Shown here piece by piece: positions 51,416 through 59,616 of a DNA stretch of 64,000 nucleotides. The DNA is taken from positions 216,825 through 280,824 of the forward strand of contig JAXLUK010000005.1 in the NCBI GenBank assembly GCA_046329555.1. Direction: 5' to 3'. Position 1 is the first letter of the stretch; each line of letters opens with the position of its first letter. The notes beneath the pieces are model-generated. The model did no database searches. It was not told where the DNA came from and was given only the letters and a program-made list of their open reading frames with translations. The stretch comes from UBA1941 sp046329555. Its GTDB lineage: Bacteria > Bacteroidota > Bacteroidia > Chitinophagales > LD1. Position numbers and translations under genes: made by a program.

Positions 51416-52801
51416 ATGCTTGTACGCTTCTTTTCCTTTCCCTTTTTTCTGGCGGTGTGGTTGTTTTTAGGCGCTGCGGTTCCCGCGTTTGCGCAAAAAA
51501 ATTCCAATGAAGGTGCTCCGCAATTTTTTCTTCCTGCACAAATGGGCCACAGGCCAAATACGCCTTTTTCTTTATTGATTTCGGTAACAGGTAAACAAGC
51601 TATTCACATTACTACAAGCCCGCTTCCAGAAGGGTTAGTACTAGATGAAGCCAGTGGGCTTCTTTCCGGAAGGGTAAAACAATCTGGAAGTTACACGCTG
51701 GAAATTATTGCAGAAAATCCAGTAGGAAAAGCAACGCATTCACTCCGTTTATCAATAGGCGACACCTTGTGCCTGACCCCACCTATGGGATGGAATAGCT
51801 GGAATGTTTTTACAAAAGATATCGATGAAAATATGCTGATGCAAATGGCCGATGCCATGGTAGCTACAGGAATGCGCGATGCGGGTTATCAGTATATTAA
51901 TATCGATGATTTCTGGCACGCTGAAACACGAGAGGCCGATGGCCGCCCGAAAGCGGACCCAAAGAAATTCCCGCATGGCATGAAGTACCTGGCTGATTAT
52001 GTGCATGCCCGCGGGCTGAAACTGGGCATTTACAGCTGCGCCGGTGATAAAACCTGCGGCAAATGTTTTGGCGGATTTAGCTATGAAGAAATAGATGCGA
52101 AAACTTATGCGGAATGGGGCATTGATTTGCTGAAGTACGATTACTGCTTCGCGCCATGGAGCCGGAAAGCCGCACAACAGCGCTATCAGAAAATGGGCAG
52201 TGCGCTAAAAAACTCTGGTCGCACCATTGTCTTCAGCGTATGCGAGTGGGGGCTGCGCCAGCCGTGGAAATGGGCCCGTGCGGCGGGCGGCAGCTACTGG
52301 CGCATCACGCCTGATATTTTCGATGTGTGGAAAGGGGGCAACCCTTGGCAAATGAGCGTGATGCGCATTGTAAAAAAGGCGATGCGGCTGAAGCATTATA
52401 ACGCCCCGGGTGGTTGGAACGACCCCGATATGTTGCTGGTTGGAAACAATGGCCAGGGAAAAGCCACCAGTGGCGGCGGCACCTATCACGGCATGACACC
52501 TGATGAATACCGCGCGCACTTCGCACTGTGGTGCGCCCTGCGTGCACCCTTGCTGGCCAGTTGCGATTTGCGTTCTATCAGTAGGCCAGACCTGGAACTG
52601 CTAACGGATCCGAAGCTATTAAAATGGAATCAGCAAGCCGTGCGCCCTTATCCGGAAATTGCTAAAAAAGGGAAACTGTTTATTCTCTCACAACAATTCA
52701 ACGACGGTACTTCTGGTATGATGTATTTTAATTCCGGAGAAAAAGATATTACGGTTCCGGAAATTGGCATAGTACGTAAACATGCCGTAGTATTGAAATA
52801 A
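51416..52801 (+). CDS. Glycoside hydrolase family 27 (alpha-galactosidase-like)
   Basis: About 461 residues: signal peptide (LVRFFSFPFFLAVWLFLG; AFAQ), a small N-terminal putative-Ig domain (about 35-110, PFSLLISVTGKQAIHITTSP, LVLDEASGLLSGRVKQSGSY), then a GH27 (alpha/beta)8 barrel. Key residues: PPMGWNSWN at the start of the barrel, the nucleophile Asp near 242 in LLKYDYC, and the acid/base in GGWNDPDMLLVGNNG near 336-338. It should hydrolyse terminal alpha-galactosides (alpha-N-acetylgalactosaminide is possible) in the periplasm. The in-frame start at 51326 is rejected: it runs through the terminator of the upstream gene. The pyrophosphatase gene starts one base after its stop. Confidence 0.9.
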   Translation: MLVRFFSFPFFLAVWLFLGAAVPAFAQKNSNEGAPQFFLPAQMGHRPNTPFSLLISVTGKQAIHITTSPLPEGLVLDEASGLLSGRVKQSGSYTLEIIAENPVGKATHSLRLSIGDTLCLTPPMGWNSWNVFTKDIDENMLMQMADAMVATGMRDAGYQYINIDDFWHAETREADGRPKADPKKFPHGMKYLADYVHARGLKLGIYSCAGDKTCGKCFGGFSYEEIDAKTYAEWGIDLLKYDYCFAPWSRKAAQQRYQKMGSALKNSGRTIVFSVCEWGLRQPWKWARAAGGSYWRITPDIFDVWKGGNPWQMSVMRIVKKAMRLKHYNAPGGWNDPDMLLVGNNGQGKATSGGGTYHGMTPDEYRAHFALWCALRAPLLASCDLRSISRPDLELLTDPKLLKWNQQAVRPYPEIAKKGKLFILSQQFNDGTSGMMYFNSGEKDITVPEIGIVRKHAVVLK

Positions 52802-52802
52802 T

Positions 52803-53453
52803 ATGGAATCATCACATCACGCGGCCCCACCGGCTTTCACCAAACACCCCTGGCATGGCGTTTCTATTGGAACGCAGGCCCCGGAAATTTGCACCGTGTT
52901 TATCGAAATCGTTCCAACTGATACCGTAAAATATGAAGTGGATAAGGATTCCGGATTGCTGAAGGTAGATCGTCCACAACAGTTTTCAAATGTAGTGCCT
53001 GCTTTATACGGCTTCTTTCCTCAAACACTTTGTGACGTGGCCGTAGGCAACTTCTGCGCACAACAAACCGGAAGACCCCATATCATCGGCGATCAGGATC
53101 CGCTGGATGTTTGTGTGCTAACTGAAAAAATTATTGCGCGAAGCGGCATCCTGGTGCGCGCCATTCCCATTGGCGGCTTTCGCATGATAGATGGTAATGA
53201 AGCCGACGATAAAATTATTGCCGTATTGCAAGGCGATGAAGTGTATGATGAATGGCGCGATATAACCGATGCCAATGAAGCGGTGATCAAAAGATTGAAA
53301 CATTATTTCCTGACGTATAAAAAAGGTCCGGATGAAGTGGGCAACCGCGTAGAAATTGCTGCCGTGTACGGAAAAGATGAAGCCTACGAAGTGATTCGAA
53401 AAAGTCAGTTCGATTATCAACAACGATTTCTTCAACAATCCATGTTACCGTGA
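52803..53453 (+). CDS. ppa: Inorganic pyrophosphatase (family I)
   Basis: A 216-residue family-I pyrophosphatase, which hydrolyses pyrophosphate to drive biosynthesis. Conserved features: FIEIVPTDTVKYEVDKDSG, NVVPALYGFFPQTLCD, and the catalytic DxDPxD in IIGDQDPLDVCVL, then GGFRMIDGNEADDKIIAVLQ. The protein is cytosolic. It begins one base after the GH27 stop and is coupled to the next gene by an overlapping stop/start (TGATG). Confidence 0.92.
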   Translation: MESSHHAAPPAFTKHPWHGVSIGTQAPEICTVFIEIVPTDTVKYEVDKDSGLLKVDRPQQFSNVVPALYGFFPQTLCDVAVGNFCAQQTGRPHIIGDQDPLDVCVLTEKIIARSGILVRAIPIGGFRMIDGNEADDKIIAVLQGDEVYDEWRDITDANEAVIKRLKHYFLTYKKGPDEVGNRVEIAAVYGKDEAYEVIRKSQFDYQQRFLQQSMLP

Positions 53454-53911
53454 TGATGAAGAAACTGATTCCGTTAGTCGCGCTTCTGGCGCTTGGCCTG
53501 GGTTTGTATTACAAATACCGCGTGGCTCCGGCGCTTAATCTCGATGCCCTGCAACTCACTACACTGAATGGACAACCTTTCCAACCCGAAGCCACCACCA
53601 CCTCGAAACGTGTAGTCAACTTCTTCCAAACCTGGTGCGGACCCTGCCGCGCCGAAATGCCCATGTTCGCCGCCTGGCAGCAAGCCGACCCTGAAAATCG
53701 CCAGGTGTGGTGCATCAGCGATGAACCGGTTGAGCGGCTAGAAATCATTCAACAACAAGCTGGCCCCCACATCATCGTATTGCATACGGCGCAAAAAATG
53801 AACGATATCGGCGTCCATACCTGGCCAACATCTTACCTGCTGGATCGCAACAATACGGTCATTATGAAGCATGTGGGACAACTACAACGCAGCGATTTGG
53901 ATGCCCAATAA
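53453..53911 (+). CDS. Thioredoxin-like (TlpA-type) membrane-anchored protein
   Basis: About 152 residues. It has an N-terminal anchor or signal (LIPLVALLALGLGLYYKYRV) and a thioredoxin fold with the redox motif WCGPC in FFQTWCGPCRAEMPMFAAWQ and the cis-Pro region WPTSYLLDRN. It is likely a periplasmic thiol-disulfide protein; the fold is short but complete. GTG 53450 and ATG 53456 are alternative starts; all overlap or abut the ppa stop. Context (GH27, ppa) gives no specific partner. Confidence 0.85.
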   Translation: MMKKLIPLVALLALGLGLYYKYRVAPALNLDALQLTTLNGQPFQPEATTTSKRVVNFFQTWCGPCRAEMPMFAAWQQADPENRQVWCISDEPVERLEIIQQQAGPHIIVLHTAQKMNDIGVHTWPTSYLLDRNNTVIMKHVGQLQRSDLDAQ

Positions 53912-53976
53912 GACACTGCCTGAAACGGAGTCTGTAAATAATCTTAAACAATTTCGGTTTTTGCAGCCTAACGCCT

Positions 53977-55662
53977 ATGTTTAATCCTGCGATGAAGCGC
54001 TTTTCCATTTCTTATTTTCTATTGGGTATGGCCGCCACGGTGCTGGCCACCGGAATTTTTGCCTTTACCAGCAATCCTTCCTTTTTTGAAGTTTCTAAAA
54101 ATCTGGATGTATTCAATTCCTTATACAAAGAACTGAATACCTACTACGTAGATGAACTGGATCCGGAGAAACTAACCAATACCGCCATGTTTGAAATGTG
54201 CGGTTCCCTGGATCCGTATTCCGATTTTATTCCGGAAGAAGATATGGCGGAATACCGCCAACAAACAACAGGCCGCTATGGCGGCATCGGTGCCATCATC
54301 GGCACCCGCGGCGAGTTTGTGATGATTCAGGAACCGTATGAAGGATTTCCCGCCGCAAAGGCCGATCTGCGCGCCGGCGATAAAATCATGAGCATCGACG
54401 GCCAAACCGTTCGCAAGTTGAATAGTGACGATGTTAGCCGCATGCTGAAAGGCAAGCCGGGCACTACTGTCAATGTCAAATTATCGCGTTTACAGGCCGA
54501 TGGACAGGAAAAGGAATTTGATGTGGTGCTGACGCGAGAAGAAATCAAGATTAAAAACGTGCCTTACTATGGCATGCTCGATAATCATGTTGGCTACATC
54601 CGACTGGGTTCATTTACTGAAAAAGCCAGCAACGAAGTGCGCAATGCCCTCAACCTGCTTTCTGCAAAAAATGAGTTGAAAGGATTGGTGTTCGATTTGC
54701 GTGGTAATCCGGGCGGCTTACTCAATGAAGCCATTTCAATCGCCAGCATCTTTGTAGACAAAAATACCGACATCGTTTCTACCAAAGGAAAAACAGAAGA
54801 CCAAAACAAGAGCTATATGTCGCAGGCCGACCCCGTTGACACCAAGCTTCCGATGGTGATACTTACCGATGGCGGCTCGGCATCCGCTGCGGAAATTGTG
54901 AGTGGCTCGCTGCAAGACCTCGACCGCGCCGTAATCGTTGGCCAGCAAACCTATGGCAAGGGATTAGTGCAAAGCACACGGCCATTGCCATTCAATGCCA
55001 AACTGAAACTCACTACCGCCAAGTATTACATCCCTAGCGGCCGCTGTATTCAGGCCATTAATTACGCCGAACGCGATGCGAACGGATCTGTAAAACGCCG
55101 CGCCGATTCTTTAAAAGTAGCCTATAAAACGCGCAACGGCCGCACTGTTTACGATGGCGTGGGCATTAACCCGGATGTGGAAATGGAACCTGAAAAACTG
55201 AGTCAGGCCGCTATTGCCTTGCTCACCAAAAACATGCTGTTCGATTACGCCATTCAATACCGCGCACAGCATGAAAGCATTGGCAATCCCCGGCAGTTTT
55301 CATTGAGTGATAAGGAATACGAAGCGTTTATGAACTACGTGGCCGCAAAAGAATTCGCGTACACCACACAAAGCGAAAAAGATCTGGAACAACTCAAAAA
55401 AGTGGCCGAGAAAGAGGGCGTTTTTGCTGCCATCGGAAGCGATTATGAATCGATGAAGCAAAAAATGATGCACGACAAGAAACAAGATTTGCTGCGCGAA
55501 AAAGAACAAATCAAGGGCATTCTGGAAGAAGAAATCGCCAGCCGGTACGGATGGAACGCCGCCCGCATCGAAGCGTCGTTCAAAAACGATCTCGACATCA
55601 AAAAGGCGTTGTCGTTGTTAAGTGAAGAAGGCAAAATCAAAAGTTTGCTGAAGAAGAATTAA
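53977..55662 (+). CDS. S41 family C-terminal processing peptidase, first of a twin pair
   Basis: A 561-residue protease with one N-terminal membrane anchor (ISYFLLGMAATVLATGIFAF). A PDZ domain follows (about 90-180, GAIIGTRGEFVMIQEPYEGF, KADLRAGDKIMSIDGQTV), then an S41 catalytic domain with Ser near 303 in GGSASAAEIVSG and Lys near 328 in TYGKGLVQ, the CtpA Ser-Lys dyad. A long charged helical C-terminus (about 430-561) is present. Such enzymes trim or degrade periplasmic proteins. ATG 53992 is an alternative start. The twin starts 16 bases after its stop. Confidence 0.9.
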   Translation: MFNPAMKRFSISYFLLGMAATVLATGIFAFTSNPSFFEVSKNLDVFNSLYKELNTYYVDELDPEKLTNTAMFEMCGSLDPYSDFIPEEDMAEYRQQTTGRYGGIGAIIGTRGEFVMIQEPYEGFPAAKADLRAGDKIMSIDGQTVRKLNSDDVSRMLKGKPGTTVNVKLSRLQADGQEKEFDVVLTREEIKIKNVPYYGMLDNHVGYIRLGSFTEKASNEVRNALNLLSAKNELKGLVFDLRGNPGGLLNEAISIASIFVDKNTDIVSTKGKTEDQNKSYMSQADPVDTKLPMVILTDGGSASAAEIVSGSLQDLDRAVIVGQQTYGKGLVQSTRPLPFNAKLKLTTAKYYIPSGRCIQAINYAERDANGSVKRRADSLKVAYKTRNGRTVYDGVGINPDVEMEPEKLSQAAIALLTKNMLFDYAIQYRAQHESIGNPRQFSLSDKEYEAFMNYVAAKEFAYTTQSEKDLEQLKKVAEKEGVFAAIGSDYESMKQKMMHDKKQDLLREKEQIKGILEEEIASRYGWNAARIEASFKNDLDIKKALSLLSEEGKIKSLLKKN

Positions 55663-55678
55663 TTATTGCCACAAGAAG

Positions 55679-57340
55679 ATGAACATGTTTTTTTCAAATC
55701 ATAAATGGATCAACGCAGTTGCCGGCGCAGCAGTAGCCATCGCCTGCCTGTCGTTCACCGACCGCTACTTCAATCTCTCTAAACAACTGGATATTTTCAC
55801 TGCTTGCTACCGCGATATCAATATGTATTATGTGGATGATGCGGAGCCATCTAAACTCATGCGCACCGGTATCGATGCCATGCTGAAAACGCTCGATCCG
55901 TTCACTAACTACATTTCTGAATCGCAGATTGAAACTTACCGGATGCAGCACTCTGAAAAACTGGTGGGCATTGGCGCACAGGTTGAAATAATGGATTCCG
56001 TTCCGGTAATTACCGATGTGACGCCAAAACTGCCAGCCGCAAAAGCAGGCTTGCAACCCGGTGATAAAATTACCGCCATCGATGGCAAACCAACCTTTGG
56101 CAGAAGTAATGACGAAATTGGTCTTGCCTTGCGCGGACAAGCCGGCTCGGCCGTTACCGTTTCGGTAACCACCATTTCAGGAGAAAATAAAACGGTCAAT
56201 TTGAGCCGCGAAGAAACTCAGGAAACCAACGTGCCTTTCTTCGGTATGCTGGATAGTCACGTGGGCTGCATCAATCTCAAAATCTTCAATCCCGATGCCG
56301 GAAAGGACGTGAAAAATGCGTTCGATAGCTTGAAGCGAATGGATCCTGAAATGAAAGGACTCATCCTCGATTTGCGCGGCAATCCCGGCGGATTACTACA
56401 AGAGGCCGTGAATATCGTGAACCTGTTCATCGAGAAAAATAAATTGGTAGTGACTACTAAGGGCCGCGTTCCCGAATGGAACAGCACCTTTAAAACACAG
56501 GCCGATCCGGCCGATACGCGCATCCCTATTGCCATTCTCACCGATAGCAAATCAGCCTCCGCTTCTGAAATTGTTTCCGGCGCTTTGCAGGATTACGATC
56601 GTGCTGTGGTAATGGGACAAAAAACCTATGGCAAAGGTCTGGTGCAGGTCACCAAGAATTTGTCGTACAACACCATGCTGAAAGTGACTACGGCGCGTTA
56701 CTATATTCCCAGCGGCCGCTGTATTCAGGCATTGTTGTATGCCGAGCGCAACGAAGACGGCAGCGTGAAGCGCGTGCCCGATTCGCTCAAGAAAGAATTC
56801 AAAACTACGAACGGCCGCCGCGTGTGGGACGGCGGCGGCGTAGATCCTGATTTGCCCGTGCCGCATCCCGATGCGCCGGCAGTGGTGAAAGCGCTGCAGG
56901 AAAAACACCTCATCTTTGATTTTGCCACGCGCTACAAACTGCAACATCCCGCCATCCCTCAGGCTGCCAAATTTCAATTGACCGATGCCGATTTTGCTGA
57001 TTTTGTAGCCTTCGTTCGCGGCAAAAATTTCACGTATCAAACCGAGAGTGATGCCGTGTTGAAAAAGCTGGAAACCGATGCGAAAGATGAAAAGTACTTT
57101 GAAGCGGTAAAGAGCGCTTTTCTGGAAACGCAGGCGCGTTTAGAGACCGGAAAGAAAGAAGCGCTGGAGAAAAGCAAGGCTGCGATGCTGCCTATTTTGG
57201 AAGCAGAAATTACCGGACGCTATTATGCGGCTCATGGTAAAATTGAAAAGCAATTGCAGTCTGATCCGCTGGCGCGCCGCGCAGTAGAATTACTAAATAC
57301 GCCCGGTGAATACAACGACCTGTTAGCGAAGAAAAATTAA
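55679..57340 (+). CDS. S41 family C-terminal processing peptidase, second of a twin pair
   Basis: A 553-residue paralogue of the preceding gene with the same layout: N-terminal hydrophobic anchor (NAVAGAAVAIACLSFTDRYF), PDZ domain (KAGLQPGDKITAIDGKPTFG), catalytic Ser near 294 in SKSASASEIVSG and Lys near 319 in TYGKGLVQ, and a charged C-terminal tail. Both twins appear catalytically intact. They form one operon. Two nonidentical copies could form a hetero-oligomer or act on different substrates; neither can be decided here. Confidence 0.9.
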   Translation: MNMFFSNHKWINAVAGAAVAIACLSFTDRYFNLSKQLDIFTACYRDINMYYVDDAEPSKLMRTGIDAMLKTLDPFTNYISESQIETYRMQHSEKLVGIGAQVEIMDSVPVITDVTPKLPAAKAGLQPGDKITAIDGKPTFGRSNDEIGLALRGQAGSAVTVSVTTISGENKTVNLSREETQETNVPFFGMLDSHVGCINLKIFNPDAGKDVKNAFDSLKRMDPEMKGLILDLRGNPGGLLQEAVNIVNLFIEKNKLVVTTKGRVPEWNSTFKTQADPADTRIPIAILTDSKSASASEIVSGALQDYDRAVVMGQKTYGKGLVQVTKNLSYNTMLKVTTARYYIPSGRCIQALLYAERNEDGSVKRVPDSLKKEFKTTNGRRVWDGGGVDPDLPVPHPDAPAVVKALQEKHLIFDFATRYKLQHPAIPQAAKFQLTDADFADFVAFVRGKNFTYQTESDAVLKKLETDAKDEKYFEAVKSAFLETQARLETGKKEALEKSKAAMLPILEAEITGRYYAAHGKIEKQLQSDPLARRAVELLNTPGEYNDLLAKKN

Positions 57341-57498
57341 TGGCGGCCCCTGCGGGCCGTGCTTTCCGCTTGTAGTCCTCGCCCCGCTCGTACCTCGCGG
57401 TGCTGCGGGCTACCGCTGCAATCACTGCCGCCCGGCGCCGTAAATAGCGCACTGGTAAACCGCCCGCAGTGCGCCGCCTGAAAAACCCGCTGAATAAT
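57341..57498. repeat. GC-rich structured intergenic element, short
   Basis: A gene-free 158-bp stretch at a convergent gene end. It starts with a hairpin GGCCC-CTGC-GGGCC and continues with GTGCTTTCCGCTTGTAGTC and GGGCTACCGCTGCAATCACT, the pattern of the dispersed Bacteroidota elements also seen at 9874-10357. No gene is seen. Confidence 0.45.
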
Positions 57499-58029
57499 TT
57501 AATTCACCTTCCTGCCCGAAGCTACGCGCTCGCTTTTACTGTATTTGCGGATATGCTTCAAATCAATCAGCAAAATAGCTTCACTACTTTCCGGTGAGGT
57601 GAAGTACTCCTGACCGGCATAATGCACCAACCCAATTTTGTTTTTCCAATTCGAAGCCAGCAATACATACTGCTGCCGCAAATCAGGGTTCGGACCAAAG
57701 CGTAAATAATGCGCATCGGTTTTTTCAAAACTCACCGATAATTTTCCTTCGCCATCAGTCACCAAAACGCCCGGTGTGCCCTTCGGAATCACCACTTCTT
57801 CCATCGATTGGCCGTTCACCAATTTCACCTTGCCATTCACCACTTGTGCATTGCCCACATCGGTTACTTTGCGCTGCAACGTAATGGGGCCGCTCAAATA
57901 AAATTGCACCCGCATCAAATCGCTGCTTTGCAAGTGATACTTGGTTTTCAGCGCATCAGAATACGGCACCAGATTTTTGCACGACGAAAGCAGTAGTAAC
58001 GAGCCACAGAAAAGAAGGAAGCGTGTCAT
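57499..58029 (-). CDS. Lipoprotein of unknown function
   Basis: A 176-residue protein with a lipobox signal (RFLLFCGSLLLLSSCKNLVP, Cys near 17). The mature part is beta-rich (LMRVQFYLSGPITLQRKV, EEVVIPKGTPGVLVTDGEGK, YVLLASNWKNKIGLVHYAGQ). I do not recognise a family by name, though similar lipoproteins are common in Bacteroidota. It lies 88 bases downstream of the SxtJ-like gene on the same strand, so it may belong to that transcript. Function unknown. Confidence 0.7.
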   Translation of the reverse strand: MTRFLLFCGSLLLLSSCKNLVPYSDALKTKYHLQSSDLMRVQFYLSGPITLQRKVTDVGNAQVVNGKVKLVNGQSMEEVVIPKGTPGVLVTDGEGKLSVSFEKTDAHYLRFGPNPDLRQQYVLLASNWKNKIGLVHYAGQEYFTSPESSEAILLIDLKHIRKYSKSERVASGRKVN

Positions 58030-58117
58030 GAGCTTTTTTTTGAATTACGATATTCGAAGAAAGTGCCAATTGAACTCGCGAAAAACCATTTAAGGAATTT
58101 TGGGAAACAGCAGGCCA

Positions 58118-58492
58118 TTAATAGCCATTTTTCAGGTCGCCGGCGGTATAGGTGTGGTTGCGGATGGTGAAGTAGGTAGCTTCTTTTTTCTTTAGTTGCA
58201 GCACATCTTGCCGGCTAAAAATCCGCCGCATCACGGCCATTGGCGTCAGCACCAGAAAGAACACTAAAGTAAGCAAAACCGCCGAACTGATACGGCCCAG
58301 CACTTGCGCTATCTTCATCCATAGCACATGGATACGCGCGCTTAACTGAACACTACCCAAAGCAATCAGTGCCAATACAGCAGCAGCAGCCAGCCAGCCA
58401 TAGTGGTTTCTACCCGTAACAAAAAACAGTACCACCATGGCCGCAGTGAGCGTAAACATGGTTTCGTATATTTTTCGTGAATTGCCTTTCAT
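58118..58492 (-). CDS. SxtJ-like membrane protein
   Basis: About 124 residues with about three to four membrane segments (TLTAAMVVLFFVTGRNHYGW, WLAAAAVLALIALGSVQL, ISSAVLLTLVFFLVLTPMAV). The run VWLKIAQ-like (here LWMKIAQVLGRISS) followed by TPMAVMRRIFSRQDVLQLKK is the SxtJ pattern seen in proteins encoded next to carbamoyltransferases. Role unknown; the context links it to a carbamoylated product. I chose ATG 58492 (MKGNSRKIYE); the longer frame to 58540 overlaps the DUF5989 gene, whose stop is one base upstream of ATG 58492. Confidence 0.78.
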   Translation of the reverse strand: MKGNSRKIYETMFTLTAAMVVLFFVTGRNHYGWLAAAAVLALIALGSVQLSARIHVLWMKIAQVLGRISSAVLLTLVFFLVLTPMAVMRRIFSRQDVLQLKKKEATYFTIRNHTYTAGDLKNGY

Positions 58493-58493
58493 G

Positions 58494-58643
58494 TTAAAAC
58501 AAGGTATACACGAAAGGACCAATAGCCGTGCTGCCGCCAATCACCACCAATACGCCAATGAAGAGCAACACAATAATCATCGGCAACAGCCACCATTTTT
58601 TGCGTTCCATCATAAATCGCCACAACTCCAGCCAATTCTCCAT
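58494..58643 (-). CDS. DUF5989 family small membrane protein
   Basis: A 49-residue protein below the usual gene-length cutoff. It starts MENWLELWRFMMERKKWWLL, has one strong membrane span (PMIIVLLFIGVLVVIG) and ends GGSTAIGPFVYTLF. This is the DUF5989 family, short proteins repeatedly encoded beside carbamoyltransferases and SxtJ proteins. Its stop is one base before the SxtJ ATG, so the two are tightly coupled. The function is unknown. A TATTTTTA box begins 12 bases before ATG 58643. Confidence 0.85.
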   Translation of the reverse strand: MENWLELWRFMMERKKWWLLPMIIVLLFIGVLVVIGGSTAIGPFVYTLF

Positions 58644-58655
58644 GTGCTAAAAATA
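58644..58655 (-). promoter_or_regulatory. Candidate leaderless promoter box of the DUF5989-SxtJ operon
   Basis: TATTTTTA then GCAC; the T is 12 bases before ATG 58643. One mismatch from TAnnTTTG. It could let this pair be transcribed separately from the carbamoyltransferase gene. Confidence 0.45.
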
Positions 58656-58922
58656 AGGTTTTGCAATCAGATAGATAAAAAGCAAGATTTTTACGTAGGC
58701 GATATAAGCAGCGCCCGCCTTCACCTGGTTTTTGGAGAATTGTTAAGCTGGCCATAGGAATTTGTTGAATCGTGTGAAGAGCACAGCAACTATCTAATCG
58801 GGCAGCGGCGGGCAATATTAAGTGCGACATTTGCTGGAAAGGCTGCAATTGAGGCAGTTGTCAGGTGTTGGAATCAATGACTTTGGTGATACTATTTCGA
58901 ATCATTAACTTGCTGAAACATT

Positions 58923-59486
58923 ATGGCGCGGACCCCAGCCAACTACAAAGACGAAGTACATCGTATCGTACAACAAAAAAAGCAGGCAATACCCACCGCA
59001 TTTTCGGCTCCTGCTGTTACTGCTATTTTGGCGACCCTGGAAGATACCGTGCTGTACCTTCAGGCACTCGCCAGGAAGTTTGACGATAAATCTGCTAGGC
59101 TACCTATTGTTGCCGGTAAGCGCTCGTTCCGTGAAACATTAATCCACCTGCTCAATTTCGAAGCGCTTCATTACCATACGGCCTACATGGCGCTGTTGCT
59201 GCGGGAACCAAAAGTTTACCCAATTCATGCTGAACGCGATATAGCAAGGCTGAAGCTGTTCGCTGGATTTACCGTTGATGAATTAGTGCAATCGTTTTGT
59301 CTGGAACGCAAAAAGTATCTAAGCTTTTTACGCGCATTACAACAACCAGATTGGGCGCGATCAATTGAAGAGGCCGGCAAAGCTCGACATGAAAACATTT
59401 ATTTAATGGCCAGGCGAACCGCAATTCACGATTATACGCACATTCAAATATTAATTTTTCAAACTGGTTTTACTGGCACCGCTTAG
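58923..59486 (+). CDS. DinB-like helical protein
   Basis: A 187-residue protein, likely a four-helix DinB-superfamily fold: FRETLIHLLNFEALHYHTAY near the first metal-ligand His, FTVDELVQSFCLERKKYLSF, then RRTAIHDYTHIQILIFQTGF with the typical C-terminal HxxxH-like helix. No close family name can be given. It lies on the opposite strand to its neighbours, between the carbamoyltransferase and the DUF5989/SxtJ pair, so it looks inserted into that set. ATG 58923 is the family-consistent start. Confidence 0.68.
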   Translation: MARTPANYKDEVHRIVQQKKQAIPTAFSAPAVTAILATLEDTVLYLQALARKFDDKSARLPIVAGKRSFRETLIHLLNFEALHYHTAYMALLLREPKVYPIHAERDIARLKLFAGFTVDELVQSFCLERKKYLSFLRALQQPDWARSIEEAGKARHENIYLMARRTAIHDYTHIQILIFQTGFTGTA

Positions 59487-59616
59487 TGCGGTAAGGTGAA
59501 AATTGAGTTGCTAACCACCTCGCAAGCCTGCTTCCAAAAAACCTTGAGCGTGTAGCACCCGGCGCCGCACGCGGCGAGGTATGATGCCGCGAGCGACGGC
59601 CACCACCATTATTCCC
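59487..59616. other. GC-rich gap between convergent genes
   Basis: A 130-bp gap holding CACCCGGCGCCGCACGCGGC and GATGCCGCGAGCGACGGC, similar in style to the dispersed GC-rich elements. Nothing coding is seen. Confidence 0.35.

Noticed and set aside
57210..57452. An 80-codon minus-strand frame at the end of the second S41 gene
   Set aside because: Antisense to conserved coding sequence and to GC-rich repeat; no family features.
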